Origin: Knoxdaviesia capensis
Taxonomy: Eukaryota > Ascomycota > Sordariomycetes > Microascales > Gondwanamycetaceae
Assembly: GCA_001510575.1 (NCBI GenBank)
Contig: LNGK01000004.1
Location: 186,001 to 250,000, forward strand
Length of the DNA: 64,000 nucleotides
Direction: 5' to 3'
Shown here piece after piece: positions 39,556-51,546 of the stretch. Made by a program: the position numbers and the translations under genes. The notes under the pieces were generated by a model, which was given only the letters and a program-made list of their open reading frames with translations, was not told where the DNA came from and ran no database searches. How positions within the stretch are numbered: position 1 is the first letter of the stretch; each line of letters opens with the position of its first letter.

Positions 39556-39583
39556 CCCTAACCACCCTAACCCATAACCCTAA
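39556..39583. repeat. Telomere-like CCCTAA units
   Basis: Three CCCTAA hexamers at 39556-39561, 39565-39570 and 39578-39583, separated by 3 and 7 nt, with further CCC/TAA fragments up to 39590. CCCTAA is the complement of the common fungal telomere unit TTAGGG and is also the Tbf1-type binding motif. It may be an interstitial telomeric remnant or a promoter element. Confidence 0.7.
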
Positions 39584-39598
39584 ATAACCCTTCTCTCC

Positions 39599-39632
39599 GT
39601 TTTGTTTTTCTTTTTTTCTTTTTTTCTTTTTT

Positions 39633-39664
<32 letters not shown>

Positions 39665-39676
39665 TCTTTTTTTTTC
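39599..39676. repeat. T-rich tract with regularly spaced C
   Basis: Nearly 80 bp of T runs (5-11) broken by single C (one G near the start), directly after the CCCTAA cluster. Confidence 0.9.
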
Positions 39677-42600
39677 TTGTTTCCCCATCCAGCCACGGTT
39701 TTGCTTGCAACTTCTGCGCCCGTTTTCTAGCCTGGTCGTTCAGCCACGACGAACCACTCGAGGAAAACAACAGAAGAAAAAGAAAGAAAGAAACCAAAGA
39801 GAAAAAAAAAAGGAAACAATCCCCCAAAAAGGGGTTGGAGGATCCTTCAGCTGAGCCCAAGCCAAGTCGGCTGTCACACAACACTCCTCCGCGATGGCCG
39901 AATTAGAACAGGACTGTCCCGATTTGAATGCAGATTGAGGAAAGGCTCCGCGGACGAGACACCGCGGAATGAACGTGTATGTATGCATGTATGTATATAT
40001 ATAGAATCCGTCAGTCTGTGTTTACTGCTTTTCTTTTTCTGCTAAGAGATACAGATAGATATAGAGACGATCGTATCTCCGCGTCTCGCTCACCGGTTCT
40101 CTATTCGTCAAGCTTCTAGCAGACAGAGAGAAAAAGAGAGAGAGAGAGAGAACAGACGTGTCTAGCCGAGCAAGCCACCAATGTCCGTGTCCCAGAAGAA
40201 AATCTCTTCTTCGGCTACTGTGTGTGCGGTGGAGGGGCGGGAGCACCGGCCTGGACTGGCCCGTATTCCCACCTCTGTGTATTAGGGAACAACCCCCCCC
40301 AGCTGGATTTCGCACCGGGTAGTGAACCTTCTTATACCCTGTAACCCACCGTATAGAAAGTTCACTTTGCCCGTTCTCTTTCTCGGATCTATCATCTTTG
40401 CACCTGGTGGCCTGGCTGGCTGGCTGGCCGGTTTAGCGGTGGTGGTGGTGGTGTGTGAGTGGATGCGTGGTGGCGGCCTCGAAACAACACACAGCGATCA
40501 GTCAGGCCAAACAAAAAGAAAAAAGAAAAGAAAAAGAAAAGCGAGGTTGGTGCCTCCCCTCCTCGGCCCCTAAGCGAGATGTCTCTCTCTGCCCCGGTGG
40601 CACCGTTAGGCCTCTTCCTACTGTCTGTATCACTCACTTGATCCTGGGAGGGCAGACAGGAATCGAGGAGATCCTTCAGCAGGGTCTTTCCACCAGAACC
40701 GGACAGTCCCTTGTACGTACTCACAGTTCCCCGGGAAGAAGACATTTCCTCCCTCTGGCTTGGTAATCGCCAGTTCTTGGAGAGAGGCTGCGCTCTTCTT
40801 TTTTTTGTCTCCGGCGGCGCATCCCGCAAAACCTGCCTGTTCGCTTTCCCCCGTCATGCATCAGACTCCCGAGCCTTCCGAGCCATGCACATGTGCACCC
40901 ACTCTCCATATGAGCACATATATAGATCGTAACAAGCACAGCTCGTATATGGCGGCAGTAAAGTCTGTATCAAGTATAATAATAAAAAGTCAACCCTTGT
41001 CTGGGGTGGTGCTTCATTGGACGGTTGGGCTCCGTTCAATGGGGGTGGGCTGTATTTCCGGGGTTGGTGTTAGAGGCCAACTCTGGGAGTTCATGTTCGT
41101 CCGGACATCGTGATCTCAGGTCTCGATACAGTGTGTGTGTGTGTGTGTGTCCGGAAATACCAGCAGTGCAATGGACGATCAAGATAGAAACCCCCAGATG
41201 ACGGCAGTATACACAGCCTCTCCGTCCGGGTTATAAATCTCTCGTCGGCTGTCTCCCTCGTCTTATATCCAGCCTGTCTCCCTCATACTCACTGTTGATG
41301 CCTGTCCTACTAAATATATAAGCATCTCACTGTTCTATGCCTTACTCACCACCTCTCTCAGCGGTTGTGTCCTTCTTCTTGGTTTCCCTTCTTTCTCCCC
41401 GTCTTACCACCAACTCGTGCCGGACCACCACGTCTCTCCGATCTCACCCACCCCATCTTCCCGCGTTGTTTTTTTTTTCCCTTGTGTGTGCTCTTGGCCT
41501 GGCCAAGCTAGGTCACCCTATCCGAGGGGGAGCGTTCTTTTGGCTCCTCCAGTTAATTTCCCCTCCGTGAACCCCCCAAAGTGTACTGCATTTGTGTCTC
41601 TCTCCGTTTAGATGCAGCTGCACGCGCGGAACGGCCGATGGCGCGGATGGATGGTTGAGACTGCGGGTTTGAGAACTGAAAAGGAAAAAAAAAATTGGCA
41701 AAGAACAAGCACAGCACTGGAGATGAGAGAGGCTGAGATCTGCGGGTGGCGAGAGGAGACACCTGCCAATGCTGTTACGCGCAAATCTCTCTCTCGCTTG
41801 CACAGAACTGGCCGGCTGACCTAGAGTCCGGAATATTCGTTCCGCCTGTAAGGACCTCCATGCAGGACGGCCGACGAGGAGACTCTATGTGTATCTACAT
41901 CAACTCTGGCCTCACACCAGTCCGGCATACAGCCAGATGGGATTCAGATATCTGTTTTTCAGCCGTTCATACTTGGCCTGTCCCGGTGTGGCCCGTACAA
42001 TTCCAGTACCCGGACAAGTGCCCCCTATCCACAAGCTGGAATCAGTCTGTGTCTCCCGTAGCAAATCCTCCTCCTCCTCTTCCTCCTCCTAGTTCCTGAT
42101 GTAATAGGAGCAGCAGCCTAGGACCTCTGATCCTGTCCATCCAACGACCGGGCTCAACTTCGTGATAACCGCCCTTCATTTGCCACATGCCATCTCTCTC
42201 TCTCTCTTTTATCTCTTAAGGCGTCCCTTTTATTTCTCATCTCCAGGACTCACACGTACCGTGCACCCGCCACCCGCAAGTCAAGAATCTCGCGTTGATG
42301 TCACTCCTGCTCCTACTACTACTGCCTGACACTCCATCCGCCCCAGTGGAGGCGAGAAAAAAAGCCCAAGAGCGCTGACACGGCTTCGTTGCCATGCCAC
42401 CTACACATGTACTCACGCCCACGTTCTTACGGCGGAATTCTTTAGAGTATATGCGTGCAGGCCCTCCTATTGTTGTACCACCACGCTGTTTTGGCCTCCC
42501 CTAACGGGACCCTCAAGAGGAACCAAACATAATAACACTGGGAAACACTGCCTACGTGCATGGAACGTGAGCCACCGGTTCAGGTGTGATGGCTTCTCTC

Positions 42601-45365
42601 GTCCCAAGTCCCGGATGCTGGAACTGCTGTACCCCGAGAACCCAGCTTTTCATCTCCAGGTTGGAGACCCTGTTGTGTCATTGTGTGTGGACAGTGTCTG
42701 GGTGTTAGGGTTGGGGGCTGTCTTCACGGGGAGACCTTTGGGCTGCTGGAAAGTCGGGGAATGTCCCAGTAAGCACACCATCATCACTTTCATCTCCATG
42801 CATCTCAAGCACATAAACACACTGAGAAGGAGTTTTCTCTCTCTCTCTCTCTCTTACTCCTCTTTCACCGCCTAAAACTTTCCCCCTCTCCTCTCGGCGA
42901 TACCATCACGGAACCTCCGGCTTATACACGTGGAGAAGATTTAAAAAATAAAAATAAAAGAGCCCAATTGCACTTCAAGTCGTTCATTCTGCAGCGTGCA
43001 GCGTGCAGTAGGCTGCATCTGCATGAATAGCGATGTATAGTACCCCGTTGTATACATATACGTGCTGGCCAAAGGACGAAGGTTCAATCCGGAGTCTCGC
43101 AGATGTTTCCCACTTGTTTTTCTCTTCTTTCTGCATATATCTCTGTAAGAAAAAAAATCGTTTTCCTCGTGTGTGGCCTTTTTGCTCTGCAGCTGAGTTT
43201 GGGCACCCTCCCGGCATCGGCCCCGCGAAAGTCGGAGATGCCAAGGCCATATTCCCGGACACTTCCCACAGCAAAAAAAAAACCCCCCCCCACCACCACC
43301 ACCCTGACATTCTCCGGCCCATCCAGCAAACCCGGCAACGTCCATCGGTGGTATGTTTTTTTTTCCTCCTTTTTTCGTGTCCTCGCACGGAGACTTCACA
43401 TATATCTCGCTCTGGCGATCCGGCCCCTGGAACAGTGAAGAGGGGACAATGAAGGCGGGGGATTTGCCTACGTGGGTTTTCCCGGCTGTTTTGAAATTGA
43501 TCCCATGTATACGGGCGTGCTGCCGCTGGTTTCCATTAGGGATCGCCTCTCCGGCGGAGGGATCGGCCCCGCTCTCCAATATACCCCGCGATGTTGTGTG
43601 TGTGTGTGTGTGTGTTGGACTATAACTCTGCACGTTCACTGTCAGCCAGCCCGGTGTGGTCCATGCCGCATAGCAGGTTGTATCAGATCTACGCAGGTGC
43701 AGTTCTGCCGAGATACATTTCCCCAAGAAGCATAGCTAACGCAGAAATCTATCCCCGAAGCCGTCATCCGCCCGACATCTCGCGAGCTGGGATCTCGAGG
43801 GTGGCCAACCCTCCCCTCCGGAAATTCATTCTTCTCTCACGATGTTCCCCAGTTTCTTCAAGATTAAACACACCCACGCACACATACTAATCAGGTATCC
43901 TGGCTGGTCGGCTTTTCCTGCCCCACCCACCCTCAATTGCCCCCCCAAAAGAAAAAGCCGACGGCCATGCACGTTGTCCGGCCGGTGAGGAAAGGTTTTC
44001 CCCTTTGAGGGGGAGGAGGGGAGGGGTTACCCTCCATCCAGTATCTCCGAAACGGTGGGCGCACAGAGCCAAAGTCTGGAATAGAGAGGTATGCATATAT
44101 CCCAAGCGAGAGAGAGAGAGAGAAAGAGGAACTGTGTAGGCGCAAAGACAGACCCCAAGTGATGACCTGTACAAGTCTACGCGACCAACCACATCACGCA
44201 TACTCTCTCTCTCTCTCTCTCTCCCTGTCTCTGGCCCCACCCCGGCTCTGCTGTCACGGAACCCAGGACAATCCGCGCCAGCGCCGGAAATCCAAACCCC
44301 GCAGATCCCAAACCACGGTTGCACACGGTCGTACACACACACACGCACACACGCACATACAGAGAACCCAGCGCGAGAGCCGGGTGTCTCTGACTGACTG
44401 ACGGTCTCGTGTTGTTCCCATCCGCAACACCACTGGTCTGTCAACCACGGCCGCGGGACTTGCTTGCTAGTACCACCTACCAGATGAGGATCAGCAGCAG
44501 TCCAACCCCGAGCAGCCTGCGTTGGTGCAGACACTGAAGAGAGAGAGAGAGACACATGCTGCCTGTGGGCTGTGAGCGCGTCGAGCCGGGCCACGAGCTG
44601 GCGGCGATCGTTAGTCCTAGATGGGGGAGGGGGGGTTCTGAGTCAGGGGATGGGGGGTATAGATGGATATACGGCGTGTGCTTGTGTCTGATATCCAGGC
44701 CATGGCCCATCTGGCATAAGATAAGGACACAATGGCACTGAAATCTCGATCGTTCGCCCGCTCCCCTCCACAGAGTGCCAAGGAAACGCAGTAAGCACTT
44801 TCACAGCCAGCATGCCTCGATCAGACGCCGTAGAGCCAAGCGAGAGAGATCTACCCTTCAAAAACAGGTGAGGGGTGCCAGCCCTGTACCACCCTACCAC
44901 CCCAGGACGAAACCACACACAAACAAAGCCCACTGCTTCTGTTTGTGTGTCCCTGTGTTCTGCACCGTTTCGCTTCAACAAGATCTAAACTGTGCGTGTT
45001 TCACCAGCCGCCCCAAAGCCAGACGTTCTGCCAGATCTGCAGAGAGAGAGAGAGAGAAGCACAAACACCTCGTTTTTTCAGCCGGATCTGGCTGACTGTG
45101 CGTGGCTGTCTGGTCTGAACTGAGCTCCCCCCTATCGCGGTGTCTGGCCGCACGCGGTGCTGCAATAGCAGTCGTTCCAGGCAGCGGTAGTTCTAAAAGG
45201 CAGAGACTTCAGCAGCGTGGCATGGAGGGTGGCGGCGTCGAGGGAAAGTGGTGGTTGTCGTGCTGGACAGCTGGACCCAGCATCCACGGCGGCGCCGATC
45301 GCCAATGGGGAAAGAGTTGGAGTTGTCTGCCACGATGCATGTGATGAAGCAAGAAATCTCCCATA

Positions 45366-45370
<5 letters not shown>

Positions 45371-45413
<43 letters not shown>
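45371..45413. repeat. Compound (CA)15(GA)6 microsatellite
   Basis: CA units at 45371-45400 run directly into GA units at 45401-45413. Confidence 0.9.
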
Positions 45414-46113
45414 GGGGGGAGAGATAGGAAGAGAGGGACGACTCTCGCGGGGCACCTCCATGGCACACGGCACCACCGATCCACCTGGCACACTGAATAC
45501 GCAGCAGCTCCCTCATGTCGCCCTCATCCAGAACACCGCCCGCCAAGTCTGTCGCCCCACGCACCCCGATACCCGGAAAGATTGGCCGGCGTACGCGTGT
45601 GTACGTAGCCATGCGAAGCAAGCAAAAACACCACCTGAGAAATCGGTGAACAGAGAGCACTGGAAAAGAGTGTGGGAGGACAAAACCACGAATAACCACC
45701 AAAGCTTGGCTTCAAGAAAGATGGTGCAGGTGTTCACCGGTGGAGTAAGGGGGCAAACGACGAGAACATAGCATCAACAAAACATGGAAGGATGATTCCG
45801 TGTGTACCAAAAGAACAAAAGAACAAAAGAAACCTCCAGGACGGGCAGGACAATAGATATACACCCTCGGTCAACTTCCCGCCGGTTTCCCCCACTATAT
45901 CAGTTTAGATTCTCGATCGCCACAATGTAATATGCAAAAAAGACGACAGAGTCTGTTCAAAATCCGCCCAAACGCCGTGTTCGCCAGCCGAAGAAAAGGA
46001 AGATATATATCAAAAAACGGCACTCCAAAAATGGAGACACCGGGGGGGTGTTGTTGAAGCCCGCCAGAAGATAGAAAAAAAGATATAAAAAAAAAGTTGG
46101 GGACCCAAGTCTC

Positions 46114-48070
46114 TCACCGCCGGCCCCCAAACACCGTCATCAAATCATGCCCCAGCCGGCGCTCATCATTGCGCCGGCCATTCACAAAGTCCGGGTGGTT
46201 CAGCGTCAGCTCGACCGCGCCGGTGGCGATACGGTCGACCGCCTCGACGCCCAGCATGAACGAGTGGTCCTGGTTGGCCACCTCGTACTTCCACGACCCG
46301 AAGCGCCCGCGCGCGTAGATGGCGTGCTCGGCCTGCAAGCCGGGCAGTATCGCCGCCAGGGCTGCGTCGCGCCCCAGCGACGGCGTCGGGTAGCCGTGCG
46401 CGAACCGCCGGTGGTACGTCGACACGATCTCCGCCGCCGGGGTTATCAGCGCCGTGTTGATCAGCCCCGCAATGCACTCCTGCAGCAGCGTGCTGGCGTC
46501 GACCGGCTTCTGCGCCGACTCGGACACTTCCGCCATGATTGACCAGTACGGCCCCGGCGCGGGGACGCTCTCGGGCAGCAGGGTGCCGTCTCCGAGCTGC
46601 AGCGTGCGCAGGGGCACGTCGGCGGCTGGCTGGTTGTTGGGCGAGTAGTTGGAGAAGATCGTGGCGCGGTAGAACGGGCAGTTGTCTTCCGGGAAGTACA
46701 GCTGGGTGGAAAGCAACAGGATGTTAGTAGGTGCAGAGATAGTCAGAGGCCACGGAACTTCCACATACCCAGCACTTATCGCCAATGTAGTCCGGCCGCT
46801 CTCCCCGGATACCAACACCAACGACATGCGTCGAGCTGTACACCAGGCCCTCCGCGGCCCGGGTCTGCAGTTCTTCATCCGCCATAGCATCCACCAAGCC
46901 GTCCAGCGGCATGGTGGATACCAGCGCGCCGTACGTAATCACCGACCCGTCCCGCAGCAGCGCGCAGTGCGACGCCGCCTCCACGGCCGTCACAGCGTTG
47001 TCCGGGCCGAGGCGCAGGCGGTTCGGCGGCAGGGTGGCGGCCACGGCCGACCAGATGCCGCCGGTGCCGTTGCGTGCAGGGAAGCGGAAGGTGGCGTTTG
47101 GGCCCCAGCCGCCGGCGGTCTTGCCCTGGATGGCGTTGGAGATGACCTTCTTGACGTCGGGAGCGGCGACACGCTCGCCCAGCCAGGCACATTGCATCTA
47201 GAGGGGTCAGGGGGTGTCAGCTGAGCTCTCTCTCTCCCTCTCTCTCTCTCTCTCTTTCAGTTTCTTACCTCGGTCGTCGGCACCGCCCACACCTTGAAGT
47301 TATACGGCCGCATGAAGATATTGCAGATGCCCTCGCCCATCTGGCGCAGAATCCACTCGTCAAAGTTCTTCGGCTTCGCACTCCCCGCGCGCGCGTGCTC
47401 CATCGCCGCGTCAACCAGCCCGTCGATGCAGCGCACCTGGTCCTCCTTCGACAGCACCGAGATGTTGTTCTGGAACGGGTACGGCACCCACACGCCCTTG
47501 TAGCGCACATACGAAATGCGCTGGTGGTGGTACCAGTCCTGTGGCTGCGGCAGCGCTTCGTCCAGGCAGTCGTCGAAGTACTTGTAGTGCGAGAAGATCA
47601 CGTGCCCGCCAACGTCGAACAGCTGCAAGCGTGTTAGTTGTCGGCTTAGGAGTTGCTTCTGCTCTGCGTCTAGGAGAGCAGTGTGTACAACAGAGATATC
47701 TCAGGGGGAGCCAGACGTACAAATCCTTCGGGAGTGACATCGGTGCTCGCCAGTCCACCAACCCGTTCACTCTTGTCCACAACCAGCCATGACAAGCCGC
47801 CCTAGAGGGTGCAATGCGTTAGTGGATTGTTCAGCTGCCCCAAGCGGGTCTCTGAGGACCATCAAGCTAAACGGCACAGCAAAAGAGAGCTCATACCAGC
47901 TGATTTAGGCGTTTTGCCGCTCCGAGGCCGGTCGGCCCGGCTCCTATGACCAGAACATCAACGTGGCTATAGCAAGAGGCATTGGTCAGTACATGGACGT
48001 CTTCCCTCCGAATCCCGGGGGTATCAAACAGAGCATACGTTTTGGTGTTCAGAGTCACCTCTGCAACCAT
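46114..48070 (-). CDS. ugmA: UDP-galactopyranose mutase
   Basis: This FAD enzyme interconverts UDP-galactopyranose and UDP-galactofuranose in the cytosol, supplying Galf for galactomannan and glycoconjugates. Six exons are proposed: 48070-48039, 47966-47897, 47801-47721, 47622-47269, 47197-46769 and 46701-46114. They give 517 aa, close to Aspergillus enzymes. Introns are 72, 95, 98, 71 and 67 nt. The FAD Rossmann motif GAGPTG is at residues 19-24 within HVDVLVIGAGPTGLG. Other family blocks follow: GGLASTDVTPEGF, DVGGHVIFSHYKYFDDC, RPYNFKVWAVPTTE, MQCAWLGERV, GKTAGGWGPNATFRFPA, FPEDNCPFYRATIFSNYSP and a C-terminal GSWKYEVANQDHSFMLGVEA. The start rests on a 32-nt first exon (MVAEVTLNTK) spliced in phase 2 to CAC GTT GAT; this is the least certain junction. 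The gene is divergent from the transporter at 50112, the order expected for the ugmA/ugtA (glfA/glfB) pair. Confidence 0.95.
47226..47256. repeat. CT-rich tract inside a mutase intron
   Basis: CT units lie in the intron between the third- and second-last exons of the mutase gene (47268-47198). On the coding strand this is a GA-rich run just after the donor, so it is not the polypyrimidine tract of that intron. Confidence 0.8.
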
Positions 48071-50111
48071 GACGGGCGTCCCGGGGATTGGGATTGCACC
48101 CAGAATCGCGGGTGAATAGTGGCGGGATGGAAAAAACGACGCTGCAACTGGCTCCTGTCCCAGCTCGGTTGATTCTGAGATTGGGTTTGTAATAGCGGGA
48201 CAAGATGCACAACGCGATTGAATAGCAGACGTATAAGATGCAGGGCAGATGGAGAAAACTATAATACAAAGCACTGAAGCAGGCGGCTCCAATATCAAAC
48301 GAGAAAATCTTGCGGCGTCGTTCGAGTCGTGTTGCTGCGATATCGGCTACATGTATATATATACGCGATAGACGCACAAAAAGGAAAGTGCACGAAATAG
48401 ACGGTTCACAAACGGAAGGAAGCAACGAGGGTATCAGGGCAGACGAAAGGAAGAAAAGAAAAAAAAAGAAACGCAGATGAACGCCGTGGGATCTCAGATA
48501 ACAAGCAAATGAAGCCCGCCAATAGATAAACCGCCAGTCTATAAAGAGAAAGGCACAAGTAGCGGTAAGATCTTTAAAAGAGACGAGATAAACGGGTGCA
48601 AGGGGTTCTGGAGTCAAAAAAAAAAAAGAGAAAAAAAAGGAGTCAGATGCGCTAGAAAAGCCAGTGACAACAAACGACGGGTAAAATACGGGAAATGAGG
48701 CATCAACAGAAGCGAGTTCTCCTATCTCGAGTCCTTGATCCCTACAGAGCGCGCATATTATAACGCGCCTACTGCCTAGCTTCCAAGGAGGATTCGGTGT
48801 GTGCTCTCTGGTGCGCCAAGCAGGGTCTGGACGGAGCCTTTTTTGCGCGCGCGAACACTATATAGCCGACACAGGATATACACTTTCTGTGTGGGAGTTC
48901 CGAGTATATACGTCACCCTCACGCTGTAAGCTTCAGTGTCTGAGTAGATCCAAGGAGCAAAAACGAGGAAAGCCCAAACACTGGACCTTTTCCGCATTTC
49001 CGTCAATTCCACGTCATCTCCGCCCAGATATTCTCACTGTTGTCGAGCAAGCGCGCGTATGTCTTATCGATACGCTGAGAGTGAGTTACTGCCAGCCCCT
49101 GAACAAGCCCGGATTGGACCCTAACCCTAAGGCATAAAAGTTCTCACCCTTTTGGTTTCTTTTTCCACCGCCAGCCACACATCCCACGGAATACGAACGC
49201 ATTCGAGTTCTGAGAATCCAAGTAGTCCGGGTATACGGCCGTCTGCGCCCACTTTACATCCTCAATTTGATCTCTCTATGTACCCCTCGGCCGCCTAAAA
49301 CTCCAGATACGCCGAGTCCGAAATCCCCGGGCTTGCTATCCCCCACGTACACAGACTTACGGCCCCAATCTCCATGCACAGTTTTTTTTTCCATCTTCGG
49401 AGATCCTCACGCTCGTTTCTTCCGGCCGCTTCGTCGGGATATGTGCACCGACGATCAAGTGGCCGGTTCTCCCTCTTGTTGCCTCTGTTTTGACGAGTTG
49501 GGCGTGTTTCTCTCAGTCTTTTCTCCCATTGCTCCCGCTCTTTTGGGGTTGGTGGTTGTTCATGTTTATCTTTTCCCCTGGCGTTCTTCATGCCCCTGGT
49601 TCTCCTGAGTTGTGTCTTGAACACACACCGTGGGTGAATCCCGTCCTGCATCCCGTGTTTCCCACTGCTCGGCGCCCCGGCTCATCCCTAGACTGAGGGG
49701 AGAAACAAGTCGTGAACCAACACTTTCTTAGCCGGCACTCTCTTCTCTTTCTCCGTCTCATTTTTTTTTTTTGGATATTGCCTCCCTGAGCATGCTCTAT
49801 CGATCCGTGCCGCGATTCATTTTCATTTGCAGCTTCAATTTTATTTTATCTTATTTTCATACCTCTCCTTGAGCCGTCGAGGGATCCTTCTCTGGTCTCT
49901 GGTGGCCTCTCTTTAGCTCGCGTGTCCTCTTGTGTTTTCTCCGGGGCGCGAATTTCTCCCCGTCTTCGCGGAAAGCTATCCCATTAAGCTTAACCTGCCC
50001 CCCATTTGTCTCTCTCACAGTAAGCAGTTCTCTCGCCGACTCTTCAAAGAGAGAGAGGAGAAGAAAAAAGCCTGCTTGGTATTCTCGGTTCATTGCCACT
50101 GACACCAGAAA
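48071..50111. promoter_or_regulatory. Shared divergent promoter region of ugmA and the TPT transporter
   Basis: About 2.0 kb separate the two start codons and no gene is recognised between them. A doubled telobox ACCCTAACCCTAA lies at 49118-49130, almost exactly midway. The transporter side is CT-rich (about 49.3-50.05 kb) and the mutase side is A-rich on the plus strand, that is T-rich for the mutase. Joint control of Galf synthesis and transport is inferred from the arrangement. Confidence 0.5.
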
Positions 50112-51546
50112 ATGACAGCTCTCCAGACCATGGCCAGCAACGGCCTGCTGCTGGGCCGCAAAAGCCCGCTGCTTCCCACTTCTTCGTCGATTGCCGAGAA
50201 GACCCGGGCCAAGGCGGCATGGAAGCCGGCGCAGCAGAGCCAGGCGTTTACGGTGCCGTCGGCCGTCTACGTGATGTACGTTGTTGGACCTCTCCGGCGC
50301 TCGAGAGACCGATAGAGATGTGACCTCCCTTTTTTCCTGACTTTGTGTGTGCTCGACACCTAGATTCTGGATCGCCATCAGCGGCTCTCTCATCCTCATG
50401 AACAAATGGATCCTAGACACTCTCAAATTCCGTACGTATGGGACTCCTGCGCCCCCGCTTCCCCCCTTCCCCCCGGAGATAACTGACAAGTTGCGTCCAG
50501 GCTTCCCGGTCACGTTGACCACGTACCACCTGGTGTTCTCAACGATCGCCACGCAGCTGCTGGCGCGCTTCACCACGCTGGTCGACGGCCGCAAGAAGCT
50601 GCGCATGACGCCGGACGTGTACGTGCGCGCGATCGTGCCGATCGGCGTGTGCTTCAGCCTGAGCCTGATCTGCAGCAACATGGCGTACCTGTACCTGTCG
50701 GTGTCGTTCATCCAGATGCTCAAAGCCACCACGCCGGTTGTCGTGCTGGTGTCGTCGTGGCTGCTCGGCACCGCCCAGCCGAGCCTGCCGGTGCTGCTCA
50801 ACGTGTCGGTGATTGTGGTTGGCGTCGTGCTGGCCACCTTCGGCGAGATCACGTTTGTGTGGGGCGGCTTCTTGTTCCAGGCCGCCGGGATCGTGTTCGA
50901 GGCGGTGCGCTTGGCCATGGTCGAGCGGCTGCTCAGCTCCGCGCAGTTCCGCATGGACCCGCTCGTGTCGCTGTACTACTTCGCCCCGGTGTGCGCCGTG
51001 ATGAACGGTGTGGTCGCGCTCCTCTGGGAGGCGCCGCACATCTCCGCCGCCGATTTCGCGCGGGTCGGGACGCCGGTGTTCCTGGTGAACGGCGCCGTTG
51101 CCTTCATGCTGAACATGGCGGTTGTGTTCCTTGTAAGTTTGCCTTCCCCTCCCCCCCCCCTCCCTCCTTCTGGATCCCTCTCCGGCGTTCTCTTCTCGTG
51201 AACTCCCCCCTGAATTCCAGAAACACACTGACCCTCCGCACAGATCGGCAAAACCTCCGCCGTGGTCATGACCCTCTGCGGCGTCCTCAAGGACGTGCTG
51301 CTCGTCGCCTCGTCCATGCTGATCTGGCACTCCCCGGTGACCGGCCTGCAGTACTTCGGCTACGGCATCGCCCTGGCCGGCCTCGTCTACTACAAGACTG
51401 GCTACGCCACCGTGGCCGCCTACGCTGCCGAGGCGTCCCGCCAGTGGGAGGCTTTCGGCCTGCGCTCGCCCGCGAAGCGCCAGGTCGTGGTCATTATCGC
51501 GGCCCTGGCCGGCGTCTACATGTTCCTGGCGTGGGTGACGTCGTGA
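50112..51546 (+). CDS. ugtA: TPT/DUF250-family nucleotide-sugar transporter, probable UDP-galactofuranose transporter
   Basis: Four exons (50112-50275, 50364-50431, 50501-51132, 51244-51546) encode 388 aa. Introns are 88, 69 and 111 nt, and all junction phases match. The protein has a hydrophilic N-terminus of about 50 residues, then about ten hydrophobic helices of the triose-phosphate/nucleotide-sugar transporter family. Visible segments include FWIAISGSLILMNKWIL, RFPVTLTTYHLVF, SLICSNMAYLYLSVSFIQML, KATTPVVVLVSSW, FEAVRLAMVERLL and, across the last junction, VVFLIGKTSAVVMTLCGVLKDV with YFGYGIALAGLVYYK near the end. This is the usual family length. Start ATG 50112 has an AAA before it and precedes the conserved part without upstream competition. 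In Aspergillus the UDP-Galf transporter gene lies next to the mutase gene (ugmA/ugtA, glfA/glfB), so the divergent position beside a mutase supports that substrate. Substrate specificity cannot be read from sequence alone. Confidence 0.9.

Larger units (their letters stand above)
37181..46113. other. Gene-poor intergenic stretch between histidine kinase and UDP-galactopyranose mutase
   Basis: I recognise no protein family or RNA gene across about 8.9 kb. It holds a (TA)n run at 39084-39113, three CCCTAA telomere-like units at 39556-39583 followed by a T7C tract at 39599-39676, GA and CT runs (for example 44203-44222), and a (CA)15(GA)6 block at 45371-45413. TATA-like boxes occur at 39460-39467 (TATAAAAG) and 41232-41238. 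The left end is the histidine kinase promoter and the right end is the mutase 3' UTR. The largest open frames (for example 43726-42941 minus, 44594-43887 minus) are low-complexity. Confidence 0.45.

Noticed and set aside
40392..40829. Minus-strand frame with GSGGKT resembling a P-loop
   Set aside because: Spacing does not fit GxxxxGK[ST], and the rest of the frame is low-complexity.
43049..43105. A-box-like and GGTTCAATCC B-box-like sequences
   Set aside because: They are too close together for a tRNA body and the flanks cannot form a T-stem.
49857..50954. 365-codon minus-strand open frame over the transporter gene
   Set aside because: Antisense shadow of the transporter exons plus promoter sequence.
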